From the NCBI GenBank assembly GCA_002493005.1, contig DKXL01000008.1, positions 1-64,000 on the forward strand: a stretch of DNA of 64,000 nucleotides. The letters are read 5' to 3'. Below the pieces are notes generated by a model. That model was not told where the DNA came from. It did no database searches and was given only the letters and a program-made list of their open reading frames with translations. Shown here one piece after another: positions 1 through 7,889 of the stretch (its first letter is position 1; every line of letters begins with the position of its first letter). Both the position numbers and the translations under genes were made by a program. Source of the stretch: Ruminococcaceae bacterium UBA7127. Lineage in GTDB: Bacteria > Bacillota > Clostridia > Oscillospirales > Acutalibacteraceae.

Positions 1-102
1 GGTTCGGATTGTTTTATGTTAGCTTCTCGTTATCTTTTATGTCTACAATAATGTTAGTTGTGGTATGTGATTTTGAGATATTGAATGTGATTTTAATATA
101 GC

Positions 103-138
103 AAAAGCTCAGTAAATATCGAAACTTACTGAGCTTTT
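103..138 (-). terminator. Terminator downstream of tRNA-Leu
   Basis: A 13-base inverted repeat (AAAAGCTCAGTAA and its complement) with a 10-base loop lies 17 bases beyond the tRNA 3' end. Read on the minus strand the stem ends in a run of T. Bases 1-102 to its left hold no gene that I can support. Confidence 0.75.
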
Positions 139-154
139 GATTTTAAAAATGTTA

Positions 155-241
155 TGGTGCACCCGACAGGAATTGAACCTGCACTTCCTCTCGAAAATAT
201 GGACCTGAACCATACGCGTCTGCCAGTTCCGCCACGGGTGC
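155..241 (-). tRNA. tRNA-Leu (anticodon CAG)
   Basis: Read on the minus strand this gives a complete class II tRNA. The acceptor stem is GCACCCG/CGGGTGC, the D arm has the leucine-type sequence GGCGGAACTGGCAGACGC, the anticodon stem TATGG/CCATA closes the loop TTCAGGT (anticodon CAG, reading CTG), a long variable arm follows, then the T arm with TTCAATT and an encoded CCA end. The long variable arm and TGGCGG start are typical of tRNA-Leu. It is preceded by damaged copies of its own 5' half (separate entry). Confidence 0.95.
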
Positions 242-870
242 ATATTTAATTTTTTTCTCTGAATTTTTACACGGTTGAGAGTTGAGAACCGAGGTGGAGC
301 ATATCGCTTCATCCACAATTTGCAGGATATAGTCACTGAAATGAATTTACACCGAGGTGGTGCGACCTGAACCATACGCGTCTGCCAATTCCGCCATATC
401 CGCATATTTAATTTTTACTCTCTTAATTTTTACACGGTAGAGAGTGAACCGAGGTGGAGCATGCTGCTTAATCCACAAATTTATAATAATGCAGAATGCA
501 AAGTGCAAGTGCATTATTATCTATGAATTTCTTTACAATTCTAAATTCTGCATTCTGAATTTTGAATTTACACCGTAGTGGTGTGACCTGAACCATGCGC
601 GCTTCCCGTCCAAAATATAGTCGCCTTGCGTTGTGCTTAAAGGCACTTCCTTATGCTCCTTATTTTTAACAGCGCTTTTGCTCCCTTTTTCTGCCACCGG
701 CAGTGGTCGCAACGCTACCAATTCCGCAATACCTGCATATTTGATTTTTTTGCTCTCAATTTTTACACGGCGAGAGCAGCCGAGGTGGGGGACATACCCT
801 AATCCACATATATCGTAACAGAGAATCTGCTACGAACTGATTTTTACACGGCAAGTCTGCCGAGACGGAG
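242..870 (-). repeat. Degenerate tandem array containing truncated tRNA-Leu 5' halves
   Basis: On the minus strand a composite unit recurs upstream of the intact tRNA-Leu. Each unit has a block GTGGATNAAGC...CCACCTCGGTT, then ACCGTGTAAAAATT, an AT-rich spacer ending AAATATGC, and then a tRNA-Leu 5' half. The half at about 367-405 runs from the acceptor start through D arm and anticodon loop (TGGTTCAGGT) and then switches to CGCACCACCTCGGTGTAAATTC instead of a variable arm and T arm. A more damaged copy lies at about 580-740, split by an insert of about 115 bases between the D-arm part (near 712-740) and the anticodon part (near 587-600). Partial blocks without tRNA sequence continue to about 870. 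None of the copies can fold as a tRNA. A conceptual protein across this stretch is only tRNA read as codons. Confidence 0.7.
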
Positions 871-919
871 CTTACTGTCAGTTAAAACGTACTTTCAGCT
901 TAATCCGTAACAGCACTTC

Positions 920-950
920 AAAAGTGCTATATTATTATAGCACTTTTTAT
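920..950. terminator. Bidirectional hairpin terminator after the epimerase-LicD gene
   Basis: AAAGTGCTATA and its exact complement are separated by TTAT and flanked by A and T runs on both sides, so it can act in either direction. It lies 32 bases beyond the stop of the minus-strand epimerase-LicD gene. Confidence 0.7.
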
Positions 951-981
951 TTTGACTGTCAATTTAAATTTATATTGAAAG

Positions 982-2850
982 CTATTTGGAAAAATTTATT
1001 TTGAATCCATCATATTTGCCGATATCACAGCGCTCAATAACGTGGCATCCCATACGTGTGCTTAATGGGGCAAGTTCTGTATAATCACCGTAAAGAAAGG
1101 TCAAATACTTGTCGTATTCCTTTGGAACAGGCAGCTTGTATCTCTCAAAATCAACATAAATAACTTCGTCAAGATACTCAATCGGAAAACTTCCGTTGTA
1201 TATATTTCTGCCCATACCGTCATACAAGTATTTTGCATTCTTTTTGTTTTTAAAGAATTTTAAAATTTTAATTTCCAACCACAGACTGAATCTAAGAGGT
1301 AAAATACACTTAAAAAAGTTGGTCATAACAGACTGTAATTTACTTCCGTTGTCAGCTTTGCGATTGTTCCATTTGTTAAAAACCAGCGCCCTTGTAAAGA
1401 GCGTTAGTGCAAGGTGGATTTTTTGCCCAAACTTTGAATTTGCGGTTTTGTCATGACAAAAAATATCAAAAGCAATTCCGTTGTGCATCTGTGTGTGGTT
1501 TTTGGCAAAGCCTGTTGCAAAAACCGTATCGTTAAGCCTGAGCTTTGCAAAGTCATAAAAACAGTTTTTGTCATTTTCATATGTCTGGAATGTTATTGAC
1601 GGTGGAAGCTCGCTTGCCGCAATTTTGCAGAATTTGTCATAATCCTCACGCAGCATCATAATGTCTGCGTCATCATCCCATGGAATGAATCCGTTGTGTC
1701 GGATTGCTCCAAGCAATGTGCCGCCGCCCAAAAACCACTTTATATTGTGCTTTTTGCAAATTCTGTCCATTTCAAGCAGAAAAGCAAGCATAATTTCTTG
1801 AATTGAATTGAGTCTGCCCTCGTGAGAATGGGGAAGACTCATTGTTTTTTCTGCCTGCATTTTGCTCATAACGCAAATTTCAAGCGCTGTTTCAAGGTCA
1901 ATTTGCGGAGCACAGCCCTCATCGAATATTTTGCTTGAGTTAATTGCACAGGCGCAAAGCTCACTTGTTCCGCTGATTTGAATGTTACAACGTTCGCTGT
2001 AAATGTCGTGCAAAATTGCTCCTACTGTTGTCATAGAAGCAGTGGAGTTGTTTCCGGTAACATTATAAGTGGTGTTACTTTTAATGGTTGTAAGTGAGTA
2101 TACTATCGCTCTGAAAACATCGCTGATATATACAAATGAATATTTTTTATCAGAGCCGATAATTTGTGCATTCGACTTTTGAGCTATAGCCTCGAAAGCT
2201 GAATCAAGGCAGGTATTAATATTTGTTGACGCACCGAGCACGATACCTGTTCTGAGAATTGTGAGCTCATAGTCATTTCCTTTTTGACAGCATTTCCACA
2301 TGGTTTCTGAGGTTCTCATCAGTTGCGCTGTAAGACTGTCGGGAGAGTTTATATCCAAACTCGCATACTCGTTTTCTGAGTAAACCCTGTGAGGTTTGCC
2401 GATGCCGTAAACTCGGCTGTCGCTGAGATGTACAGTCTTTGCACATAGTTTTGCCGAAACGCTTGAAATTGTCTTTATTGCAGAAATTTCGTCAGCAAAA
2501 ATCTTGACGTCGTTGATATTGTCTTCACCGCAAAGTCCGGTGAAAACGATATAATCTGCTTTTGTTATTTCTGATATAGAATTAAAATCTATAAATTCAA
2601 AATCATTTCTGATCAATAACTCTGCGTGATAGTCAGACATACATTCTCTTGACTTGCCTGCAAGAGTTATTTTTATATTTAAATCTTTAGTTTCGTTGAG
2701 ATACAAAAGTGCATAACAAAGACAGCGGGCAAGTTTATGTCCGCAAATGATAATACTTTTGTTTTTGATTAATGAAAGCTTTTCTGCTTCAACCTGAGGC
2801 ATAGCCGCCCAGTCGGCTTCGAATTCGTTTAATAGGTCTTTGATCTGCAT
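982..2850 (-). CDS. Two-domain protein: degenerate NAD-dependent epimerase (SDR) fused to LicD-family transferase
   Basis: Residues 1 to about 340 resemble an extended short-chain dehydrogenase/epimerase: a beta-alpha start (KSIIICGHKLARCL), an SDSRVYG segment where epimerases have SSxxVYG, and a downstream ILRTGIVLG strand. Residues about 360-622 are a LicD domain, recognised by GGGTLLGAIRHNGFIPWDDDADI with the metal-binding acidic triplet. LicD proteins transfer phosphocholine or related phospho-groups onto cell-surface glycans. The epimerase half looks inactive: the glycine-rich nucleotide loop keeps only one glycine, and the YxxxK catalytic pair appears replaced (SLTAQLMRTSE). The gene follows an ABC polysaccharide exporter on the same strand, 171 bases downstream, suggesting work on the exported polymer. 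The ribosome site (GGGACTGAC) is weak. The LicD assignment is firm; the acceptor is unknown. Confidence 0.85.
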   Translation of the reverse strand: MQIKDLLNEFEADWAAMPQVEAEKLSLIKNKSIIICGHKLARCLCYALLYLNETKDLNIKITLAGKSRECMSDYHAELLIRNDFEFIDFNSISEITKADYIVFTGLCGEDNINDVKIFADEISAIKTISSVSAKLCAKTVHLSDSRVYGIGKPHRVYSENEYASLDINSPDSLTAQLMRTSETMWKCCQKGNDYELTILRTGIVLGASTNINTCLDSAFEAIAQKSNAQIIGSDKKYSFVYISDVFRAIVYSLTTIKSNTTYNVTGNNSTASMTTVGAILHDIYSERCNIQISGTSELCACAINSSKIFDEGCAPQIDLETALEICVMSKMQAEKTMSLPHSHEGRLNSIQEIMLAFLLEMDRICKKHNIKWFLGGGTLLGAIRHNGFIPWDDDADIMMLREDYDKFCKIAASELPPSITFQTYENDKNCFYDFAKLRLNDTVFATGFAKNHTQMHNGIAFDIFCHDKTANSKFGQKIHLALTLFTRALVFNKWNNRKADNGSKLQSVMTNFFKCILPLRFSLWLEIKILKFFKNKKNAKYLYDGMGRNIYNGSFPIEYLDEVIYVDFERYKLPVPKEYDKYLTFLYGDYTELAPLSTRMGCHVIERCDIGKYDGFKINFSK

Positions 2851-3021
2851 TTTGTCAGTCCCATTCTTCCGATTTTACATATTCTCTCTAAAAAAATATG
2901 CACACTCTCGACAGGTTAAAATTAAAGTATACTTGATTAAATAGGGGAGAAATGCTTGTTGGCTTAGTTGTGTGCTGACATTTCCTGCAAACACAACAAT
3001 GTGCGCCATATTGTGCATTGT

Positions 3022-3753
3022 TTATTTTTTCTTCTTTGAATCTTCGTATACCTTTAAAGTTTCTTCAGTAGGACCGTCAAAGATAACAGTACCCTTTTTT
3101 AGATATATTGAGCGTGGACAAATTTCCGAAACCGAATTTGCGTTGTGACTTACATAAAGAACCGTTGTACCGTTGCCGATAATCTCTTTGATTTTGTTTT
3201 TACATTTCTTTTTGAAGGTTGCGTCACCAACCGAGAGTGCCTCGTCAACAACGAGCACATCAGGCTCAATGTTAACATTGATTGCAAATCCAAGACGCAT
3301 TTTCATACCGCTTGAATAAGTCCTTACAGGCTGGTCAATATAGTCGCCAAGCTCGGCAAAATCAATGATTTTTTCTTCAATTTCCTTAATGTAGCTGTCC
3401 TCAAGTCCTAGAATATATCCCTTAAGATATATATTCTCGCGGCCTGTCATCTCCATTGAAAAGCCTGCGGTAAGCTCAAGCAAAGCGGCAACCTTGCCGT
3501 TTACGATAATTTCACCCTCATCAGGAAACGCAACGCCCGTAATCATCTTGAGCAATGTTGACTTTCCTGCGCCGTTGTCGCCCACAATGCCGACGGATTC
3601 GCCTCGGTTTATGGTGAGTGAAACATTATTGAGCGCCTTATTTGTTTTAGCGTTCTTTGGTTTGAAGAACAAAGCCTTAAAGCGTGCTCTGTCGTCTTTA
3701 TATAAAATATATGTTTTGCTGACATTTTTAAAGGAAATAATCGGTTCAGCCAT
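3022..3753 (-). CDS. ABC exporter ATPase for a cell-surface polysaccharide or teichoic-type polymer (TagH/Wzt family)
   Basis: The nucleotide-binding subunit of an ABC-2 exporter that moves an undecaprenyl-linked glycan or polyol-phosphate polymer across the membrane. Walker A is GDNGAGKST (residues 58-66), the signature is YSSGMKMRLGF (about 144-154) and Walker B is VLVVDEAL (about 165-172), followed by the switch histidine in VSHNA. At 243 residues it has only the short core of the family and lacks the C-terminal carbohydrate-binding extension of Wzt. It starts 12 bases after the permease gene with a clear AAGGAGG site, so the two are co-translated. Confidence 0.92.
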   Translation of the reverse strand: MAEPIISFKNVSKTYILYKDDRARFKALFFKPKNAKTNKALNNVSLTINRGESVGIVGDNGAGKSTLLKMITGVAFPDEGEIIVNGKVAALLELTAGFSMEMTGRENIYLKGYILGLEDSYIKEIEEKIIDFAELGDYIDQPVRTYSSGMKMRLGFAINVNIEPDVLVVDEALSVGDATFKKKCKNKIKEIIGNGTTVLYVSHNANSVSEICPRSIYLKKGTVIFDGPTEETLKVYEDSKKKK

Positions 3754-3765
3754 ATAATTACCTCC

Positions 3766-4587
3766 TTAAAGTACGTCAGGAAGTTTCTTCCTGAGTCTGT
3801 TATAGTTAAAAATTCCCAGAGCAAATATTACTGCAAATTCGATAACAAATATGATAAGCTCTTCTGTATTTGTGAAGAAAGGTTGCTTGTAAAGGAAGCA
3901 GTTGCGATATCCGTTAACAAAGAAGTTAATCGGATTGAAAAGCATAAAGTATTTTAAAATTCCTTTAAAGCTGTAGGAATTATACATAATACCCGACAGC
4001 CAGAATATGCCTGACATAATAGACACAATCAGGCTTTCAAAGTCCTTGCTGAATGCGCTCATCGGAGCTGTTGACCAAGACAGCGCAAGGAAGAACATAA
4101 ACATCAGCGGACAGTATAAGAATACCTGAAGATTATACCAGCTTATACCGATAGTAAAAATAACATAAATATACATAGGAACAAGAAGCATTAAATGCAC
4201 ATAAAATCTTGAAATAGATGTGTAGGTCAGAATAGTAGATACGGGAAATTTAACCTTAGTAATAAACTGCCTGTTCATTCTGAGAGTTTTTGCGCCCTGT
4301 GTAATGCTGTCCTGAATAAAAAACCAAGGAATAATACCGATAAACATAAATGTAAAGAAATCGATGGTAAACGGTTCAGGTCCGCCGTAGTTGATAATAT
4401 GAAGCTCTTTAAGTTCCTTGATTCCGCATGAAAAAGCGAACCAGTAAACAAAAATTGTGAATGCAGGCTTTACAACAGCCCAAAGAGGACCTATAACGGC
4501 ACCCTTGTAGGTTTTGATAAGCTCATTTTTGGCAAGCAAAAATATCTGTTTGCCAAAGCCCTTGTGTTCATTAAAAATTGTAAACAA
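3766..4587 (-). CDS. ABC-2 type polysaccharide export permease (TagG/Wzm family)
   Basis: A 273-residue integral membrane subunit with about six hydrophobic segments, and an N-terminal cytoplasmic stretch ending LLAKNELIKTYKGAVIGPLWAVVKP, characteristic of the TagG/Wzm/KpsM group. It pairs with the ATPase 12 bases downstream. The start is TTG: AGGATG lies seven bases upstream and the nearby ATG is out of frame. A consensus promoter lies about 155 bases upstream. Confidence 0.9.
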   Translation of the reverse strand: MFTIFNEHKGFGKQIFLLAKNELIKTYKGAVIGPLWAVVKPAFTIFVYWFAFSCGIKELKELHIINYGGPEPFTIDFFTFMFIGIIPWFFIQDSITQGAKTLRMNRQFITKVKFPVSTILTYTSISRFYVHLMLLVPMYIYVIFTIGISWYNLQVFLYCPLMFMFFLALSWSTAPMSAFSKDFESLIVSIMSGIFWLSGIMYNSYSFKGILKYFMLFNPINFFVNGYRNCFLYKQPFFTNTEELIIFVIEFAVIFALGIFNYNRLRKKLPDVL

Positions 4588-4741
4588 TATTTTTCATCCT
4601 ATCTTTTAGGTTTAATTCTGATTTTAATTACTTTTATTTTTATGTATCAAAGCTTATTCCATCCGTTCAATCTCCTTTTTGTTTGAATTTAAGTTAGCTG
4701 TTTATATCTAAAACACGTTGATTTCTAATTATCCAGTATCT

Positions 4742-4769
4742 ATTATATTACATTTTCATAATTTGTCAA
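4742..4769 (-). promoter_or_regulatory. Sigma-A promoter for the polysaccharide exporter operon
   Basis: Minus-strand TTGACA, 16-base spacer, TATAAT: a full match to both hexamers. It drives the TagG-like permease and probably the ATPase and epimerase-LicD genes, leaving a 5' leader of about 145 bases with no recognised structure. Confidence 0.85.
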
Positions 4770-4806
4770 TTAAGTAATCGCCGTTTAATCATCGCTTGCT
4801 AAAATA

Positions 4807-5007
4807 TTATTTTTTAAATTCCTGACCTGTAATCAAATAATTAATTGATACATTAAAATACTCCGACATTTTAACCAGTAAGGCTAAGGACGGCTCACGC
4901 TTTCCGTTTTCGTAATAGGATAACGCTTCTCTTGATATGCTCAGGTCGAGCGCGACTTTTTGCTGACTGAGATGTTTTTTTCTTCTTATTTCTTTTAGTC
5001 CTGTCAA
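4807..5007 (-). CDS. Small XRE-family HTH transcriptional regulator
   Basis: Almost the whole protein is one Cro/C1-type helix-turn-helix: LKEIRRKKHLSQQKVALDLS, then ISREALSYYENGKREPSLALLVKMSEYFNVSINYLITG. It therefore binds DNA as a dimer with no separate sensor domain. I chose a TTG start (66 residues) because AAGGGG sits eight bases before it; a GTG nine bases further upstream would overlap that site. Two perfect palindromes lie directly upstream and suggest autoregulation. Possible targets are this gene itself and the neighbouring radical SAM gene. Confidence 0.85.
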   Translation of the reverse strand: MTGLKEIRRKKHLSQQKVALDLSISREALSYYENGKREPSLALLVKMSEYFNVSINYLITGQEFKK

Positions 5008-5029
5008 AGGAATCACCCCTTGACTTTAG

Positions 5030-5070
5030 TGTAACAGTATGTTACACTGATTATGTAACAAATTGTTACA
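5030..5070. promoter_or_regulatory. Twin palindromic operators upstream of the XRE regulator
   Basis: Two perfect 17-base palindromes of the form TGTAAC-N5-GTTACA lie at 5030-5046 and 5054-5070, centres 24 bases apart. They sit 23 bases upstream of the regulator start, where its promoter should be, and are the expected shape of a Cro/C1-dimer operator pair. Binding by this regulator is inference. Confidence 0.7.
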
Positions 5071-5117
5071 ATCAGTCTAAGGGGTGTAGTTTCCTATTAG
5101 ATTTTACTTAAGTTTTC

Positions 5118-5984
5118 TTAAAAATCCCACACGGGAACATATTTTTCGTCAGCTGATGAAAGCTCTTGTGTAAATCCGTCTAACCCGAGTCTTGTCATCT
5201 CAAGTTTTACCTTATCGTATTCACGACGAGTTATTTTACGATTTATTTTTGGAAATTCGTTTGCCCTGCCCATAGGAATATATTGGCACATAAGGCTTAG
5301 CAAAACTTGATTATCAAACATTTTCTTTATTATATTTAAAACTTCAATGCTGTTTCTGGTGTGTGAGGGTAAAATTAAATGTCTGACAATAACTCCTTTT
5401 GTCATTATTCCGTCATCGTTAAACTTTGGCAGACCAACCTGAAAAATCATTTCCATTATGGCGGAGGTAGCCGTGTTAACATAGTTTGGGGCGGACGAAA
5501 ACCTTATGGCAAGTGCATCGTTACTGTATTTGAAGTCCGGCAGATATACATCAACTAATCCGTCGAGCATCTTGAGTGTGTGAGGACTTGTGTAGCCACT
5601 GCAATTATATACTATAGGAATTCGCGGTTTGTAAATTTCAAGGCTTTTGACAACAGCGTGCGCAAAGTGGTCAGCCGTAACAAGATTAATGTTATGTACA
5701 CCTTGCTGTTCAAGGCGCTTGTAACAGTCAGCAAGTTCGGCAGGGGTAATTATTCTACCCTTGTTGTCGTGTGAAATCTCGTGGTTTTGACAAAATACAC
5801 AGTCGAGCGTGCATCCCGAAAAAAACACGGTTCCGCTGCCGTTTGTTCCGCTTATGCATGGTTCTTCGCCAAAGTGAGGAGCAACTCTTGCAACTGTGGG
5901 AAGCTCACCCATCTTGCAAAAGCCTTCTCCGCTGTGTTCGGTACGAACAGCATTACATTTTCGTGGGCAAATATTGCATATCAT
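5118..5984 (-). CDS. Radical SAM protein of the PflX type (putative glycyl-radical activase)
   Basis: A 288-residue iron-sulfur enzyme expected to cleave S-adenosylmethionine to a 5'-deoxyadenosyl radical. An N-terminal cysteine cluster (CNICPRKC ... GFCKMG) precedes the radical SAM motif CTLDCVFCQN, flanked by HFGEEPCISGTNGSGTVFFSG, the hallmark of the PflX-like group (COG1313). The start ATG at 5984 is preceded by GGTGAT; an in-frame extension further upstream has no family similarity and overlaps the next gene's leader. The substrate of PflX-type proteins is not established and no glycyl-radical enzyme is adjacent. Confidence 0.85.
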   Translation of the reverse strand: MICNICPRKCNAVRTEHSGEGFCKMGELPTVARVAPHFGEEPCISGTNGSGTVFFSGCTLDCVFCQNHEISHDNKGRIITPAELADCYKRLEQQGVHNINLVTADHFAHAVVKSLEIYKPRIPIVYNCSGYTSPHTLKMLDGLVDVYLPDFKYSNDALAIRFSSAPNYVNTATSAIMEMIFQVGLPKFNDDGIMTKGVIVRHLILPSHTRNSIEVLNIIKKMFDNQVLLSLMCQYIPMGRANEFPKINRKITRREYDKVKLEMTRLGLDGFTQELSSADEKYVPVWDF

Positions 5985-6132
5985 ATAATAATCACCGTTG
6001 TTAACTTTTAATGCATTATATCGCCATAACTCATTGACGCAAAGCGGCAAACTGAGCAAGCAATAGACATTATCGGTTGTTATAACCGATGTCGTGAGGT
6101 TATTATAACATATATTTGATAATTGAGAAAGC

Positions 6133-6348
6133 CTAAATACAAAAATCGGTGAGATAATCTTCAATAATATCGTCAAGATGGCAAATGTCAACTTTAAGCT
6201 CATTACATATTGATATAAGCTGGACAACATCCTGCTTGTTAGATGTAATTGAATATACTGCCTTTTCAAGAATACCGTTAGAATAAGCACTGATGCCATA
6301 CTCTTTTTGAGAGTTGTTATCAGATATGTTTAGCATATAGATTATCAT
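6133..6348 (-). CDS. Small conserved protein, DUF6514-like
   Basis: A 71-residue acidic soluble protein (YGISAYSNGILEKAVYSITSNKQ ... LISICNELKVDICHLDDIIEDYL). The pattern YGI, I.D.ST-like strand, V..LI..CN and a HL.D.IEDYL ending recalls the clostridial family DUF6514, whose role is unknown. It has a good ribosome site (AGGCGG, six bases from ATG) and its own consensus promoter with an operator-like palindrome. The family name is from memory of the pattern, not a search. Confidence 0.7.
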   Translation of the reverse strand: MIIYMLNISDNNSQKEYGISAYSNGILEKAVYSITSNKQDVVQLISICNELKVDICHLDDIIEDYLTDFCI

Positions 6349-6379
6349 AGAGTTCCGCCTTTTAAAATTGCCCTGGATT

Positions 6380-6434
6380 GTGATTTGTAATCACTATATT
6401 ACAAAATGATACTATCTTATTACAAATTTGTCAA
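6380..6434 (-). promoter_or_regulatory. Promoter and operator-like palindrome for the DUF6514-like gene
   Basis: Minus-strand TTGACA (6429-6434), 17-base spacer and TATCAT (6406-6411). A perfect palindrome GTGATT-TGT-AATCAC at 6380-6394 falls just downstream of the expected transcription start, a normal position for a repressor site. The rest of 6435-6770 holds no gene that I can support. Confidence 0.7.
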
Positions 6435-6770
6435 TCATTTTGTTGTATAAATTAAAAAATATTATAATTTCGTTAGGAACATCCAAAAAAGCAAGAAATT
6501 GTAAGGTTGTTTTTTATGATGTGGCTATATTTGTGTAAAATGTAAAGGGCTGAGAATTGATTATTGTTGAAAAATTCTAAAACATATTGTATAATCAAAA
6601 TGTGTACTGTTTCTTGCGGACAATACACGTTGTGTACAGTATTGCTTTGACGTTGAAAGTGGTACATCTTAGATTAATAGCCGAAAATTACGAATGCAAT
6701 TTACAGTTATATTTATATAAATTATTATAGAAATATACGCAAACTAAAATAAAAGTCAATTACACAATGT

Positions 6771-6799
6771 TTGCACTGTAAAATGCTTACTGATATTAT
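6771..6799 (+). promoter_or_regulatory. Sigma-A promoter for the ABC transporter operon
   Basis: TTGCAC, 17-base spacer, TATTAT, ending 86 bases before the start codon of the ATPase gene. Confidence 0.65.
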
Positions 6800-6885
6800 C
6801 GGTTGTTTTGAAAATTACGCAGGAGCCTTTTTTGAAATTCGTGTCTGTTCACATCAGGAAACTGCAAACGCACAGGAGGATTTTC

Positions 6886-7887
6886 ATGATTTATGTTGAA
6901 AATTTAAAAAAGGAATTCAAAAAAACAGTTAAGGCGCCCGGTATTATGGGAAGTATCAAGTCCTTTATTAAACCCCAAAAAGAGATTGTCACGGCTGTAA
7001 AAGACATATCTTTCAACGTTGAGAAAGGTGAGATATTAGGCTTTATCGGGCCAAACGGCGCAGGGAAATCAACAGTAATAAAAATGCTTACCGGAATTTT
7101 GACTCCTACGTCGGGCATATGCACTATAAACGGAAAGTGTCCTACTGACGACAGAAAAAACTATGTTAAAGAAATAGGAGTTGTGTTTGGTCAGCGCACA
7201 CAGCTTTGGTGGGATTTGCCTTTAAGAGAAACATACGGTGTACTTAAGGAAATATATGAAGTTCCGGATGACCGATACCATAAACGTATGGCTTTTCTTA
7301 ATGAGGTTCTTGATCTTGATTCTTTTATCACAAGTCCTGTCCGCACACTTTCTCTGGGACAGAGAATGAGGGCGGATATTGCGGCTTCACTTCTTCACAG
7401 CCCAAAGGTATTGTTTCTTGATGAACCTACAATCGGACTTGACGTTGTGGTAAAGGATAATATTCGCAAAGCCATTGAGTACATAAACAAGCAGGAAAAA
7501 ACTACTGTTGTTCTTACTACTCATGACTTGTCGGATATTGAACTGCTTTCAAAACGAATTGTAATGATTGACAAAGGGTCAAATGTATTTGACGGTACAA
7601 TTCCTGAACTTAAAAGCAAGTATGGTCAGATAAGAGAGCTTCATTTTGAAACCGATACAGCCGATGTTTCTTCCGTGCTTGCATACAGCGAACACTTTGG
7701 TTTTTGCAAAGACGACGTAAGTATTGAAACTGAGGGAAGCTCCGTTAAGGTTCGCTTTAACAGCTCGATTGTCCCCGTTTCGGATATGTTGAGTTATACG
7801 CTGGGAAAAATTAATATAACCGATATAAGCGTAAAAGACGCGGATATCGAGGAAATTATCCGCAGGTTATATAAGCAGGGGGTATAG
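6886..7887 (+). CDS. ABC transporter ATPase, COG4586-type exporter
   Basis: A 333-residue ABC ATPase. After IYVENLKKEFKK and a family-specific insert (KAPGIMGSIKSFIKPQKE) come Walker A GPNGAGKST, the Q loop FGQRTQLWWDLP, signature LSLGQRMRADIA and Walker B VLFLDEPTIGLD. The FGQRxQLWWDLP stretch is typical of the ATPase that pairs with two ABC2_membrane_6 permeases. The start at 6886 has AGGAGG nearby; an upstream in-frame TTG lacks one. Two permease genes follow at two and six bases. The substrate of this three-gene system is not known; export or multidrug efflux has been suggested for relatives. Confidence 0.88.
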   Translation: MIYVENLKKEFKKTVKAPGIMGSIKSFIKPQKEIVTAVKDISFNVEKGEILGFIGPNGAGKSTVIKMLTGILTPTSGICTINGKCPTDDRKNYVKEIGVVFGQRTQLWWDLPLRETYGVLKEIYEVPDDRYHKRMAFLNEVLDLDSFITSPVRTLSLGQRMRADIAASLLHSPKVLFLDEPTIGLDVVVKDNIRKAIEYINKQEKTTVVLTTHDLSDIELLSKRIVMIDKGSNVFDGTIPELKSKYGQIRELHFETDTADVSSVLAYSEHFGFCKDDVSIETEGSSVKVRFNSSIVPVSDMLSYTLGKINITDISVKDADIEEIIRRLYKQGV

Positions 7888-7889
7888 AT

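Noticed and set aside
109..405. Open frame of 98 codons on the minus strand containing WRNWQTRMVQV twice
   Set aside because: It is the translation of tRNA-Leu and of its truncated copy; the repeated peptide is the D arm and anticodon region read as codons.
264..480. T-box-like sequence (GAGGTGGTGCGACC, CCGAGGTGGAGC) on the plus strand
   Set aside because: The GGTGG similarity is short, there is no Stem I or specifier loop and no plus-strand gene follows. It is part of the repeat unit around the tRNA-Leu fragments.
6473..6667. Small minus-strand open frame upstream of the ABC transporter operon
   Set aside because: No ribosome site, odd composition, and it runs into the DUF6514-like gene's promoter region.
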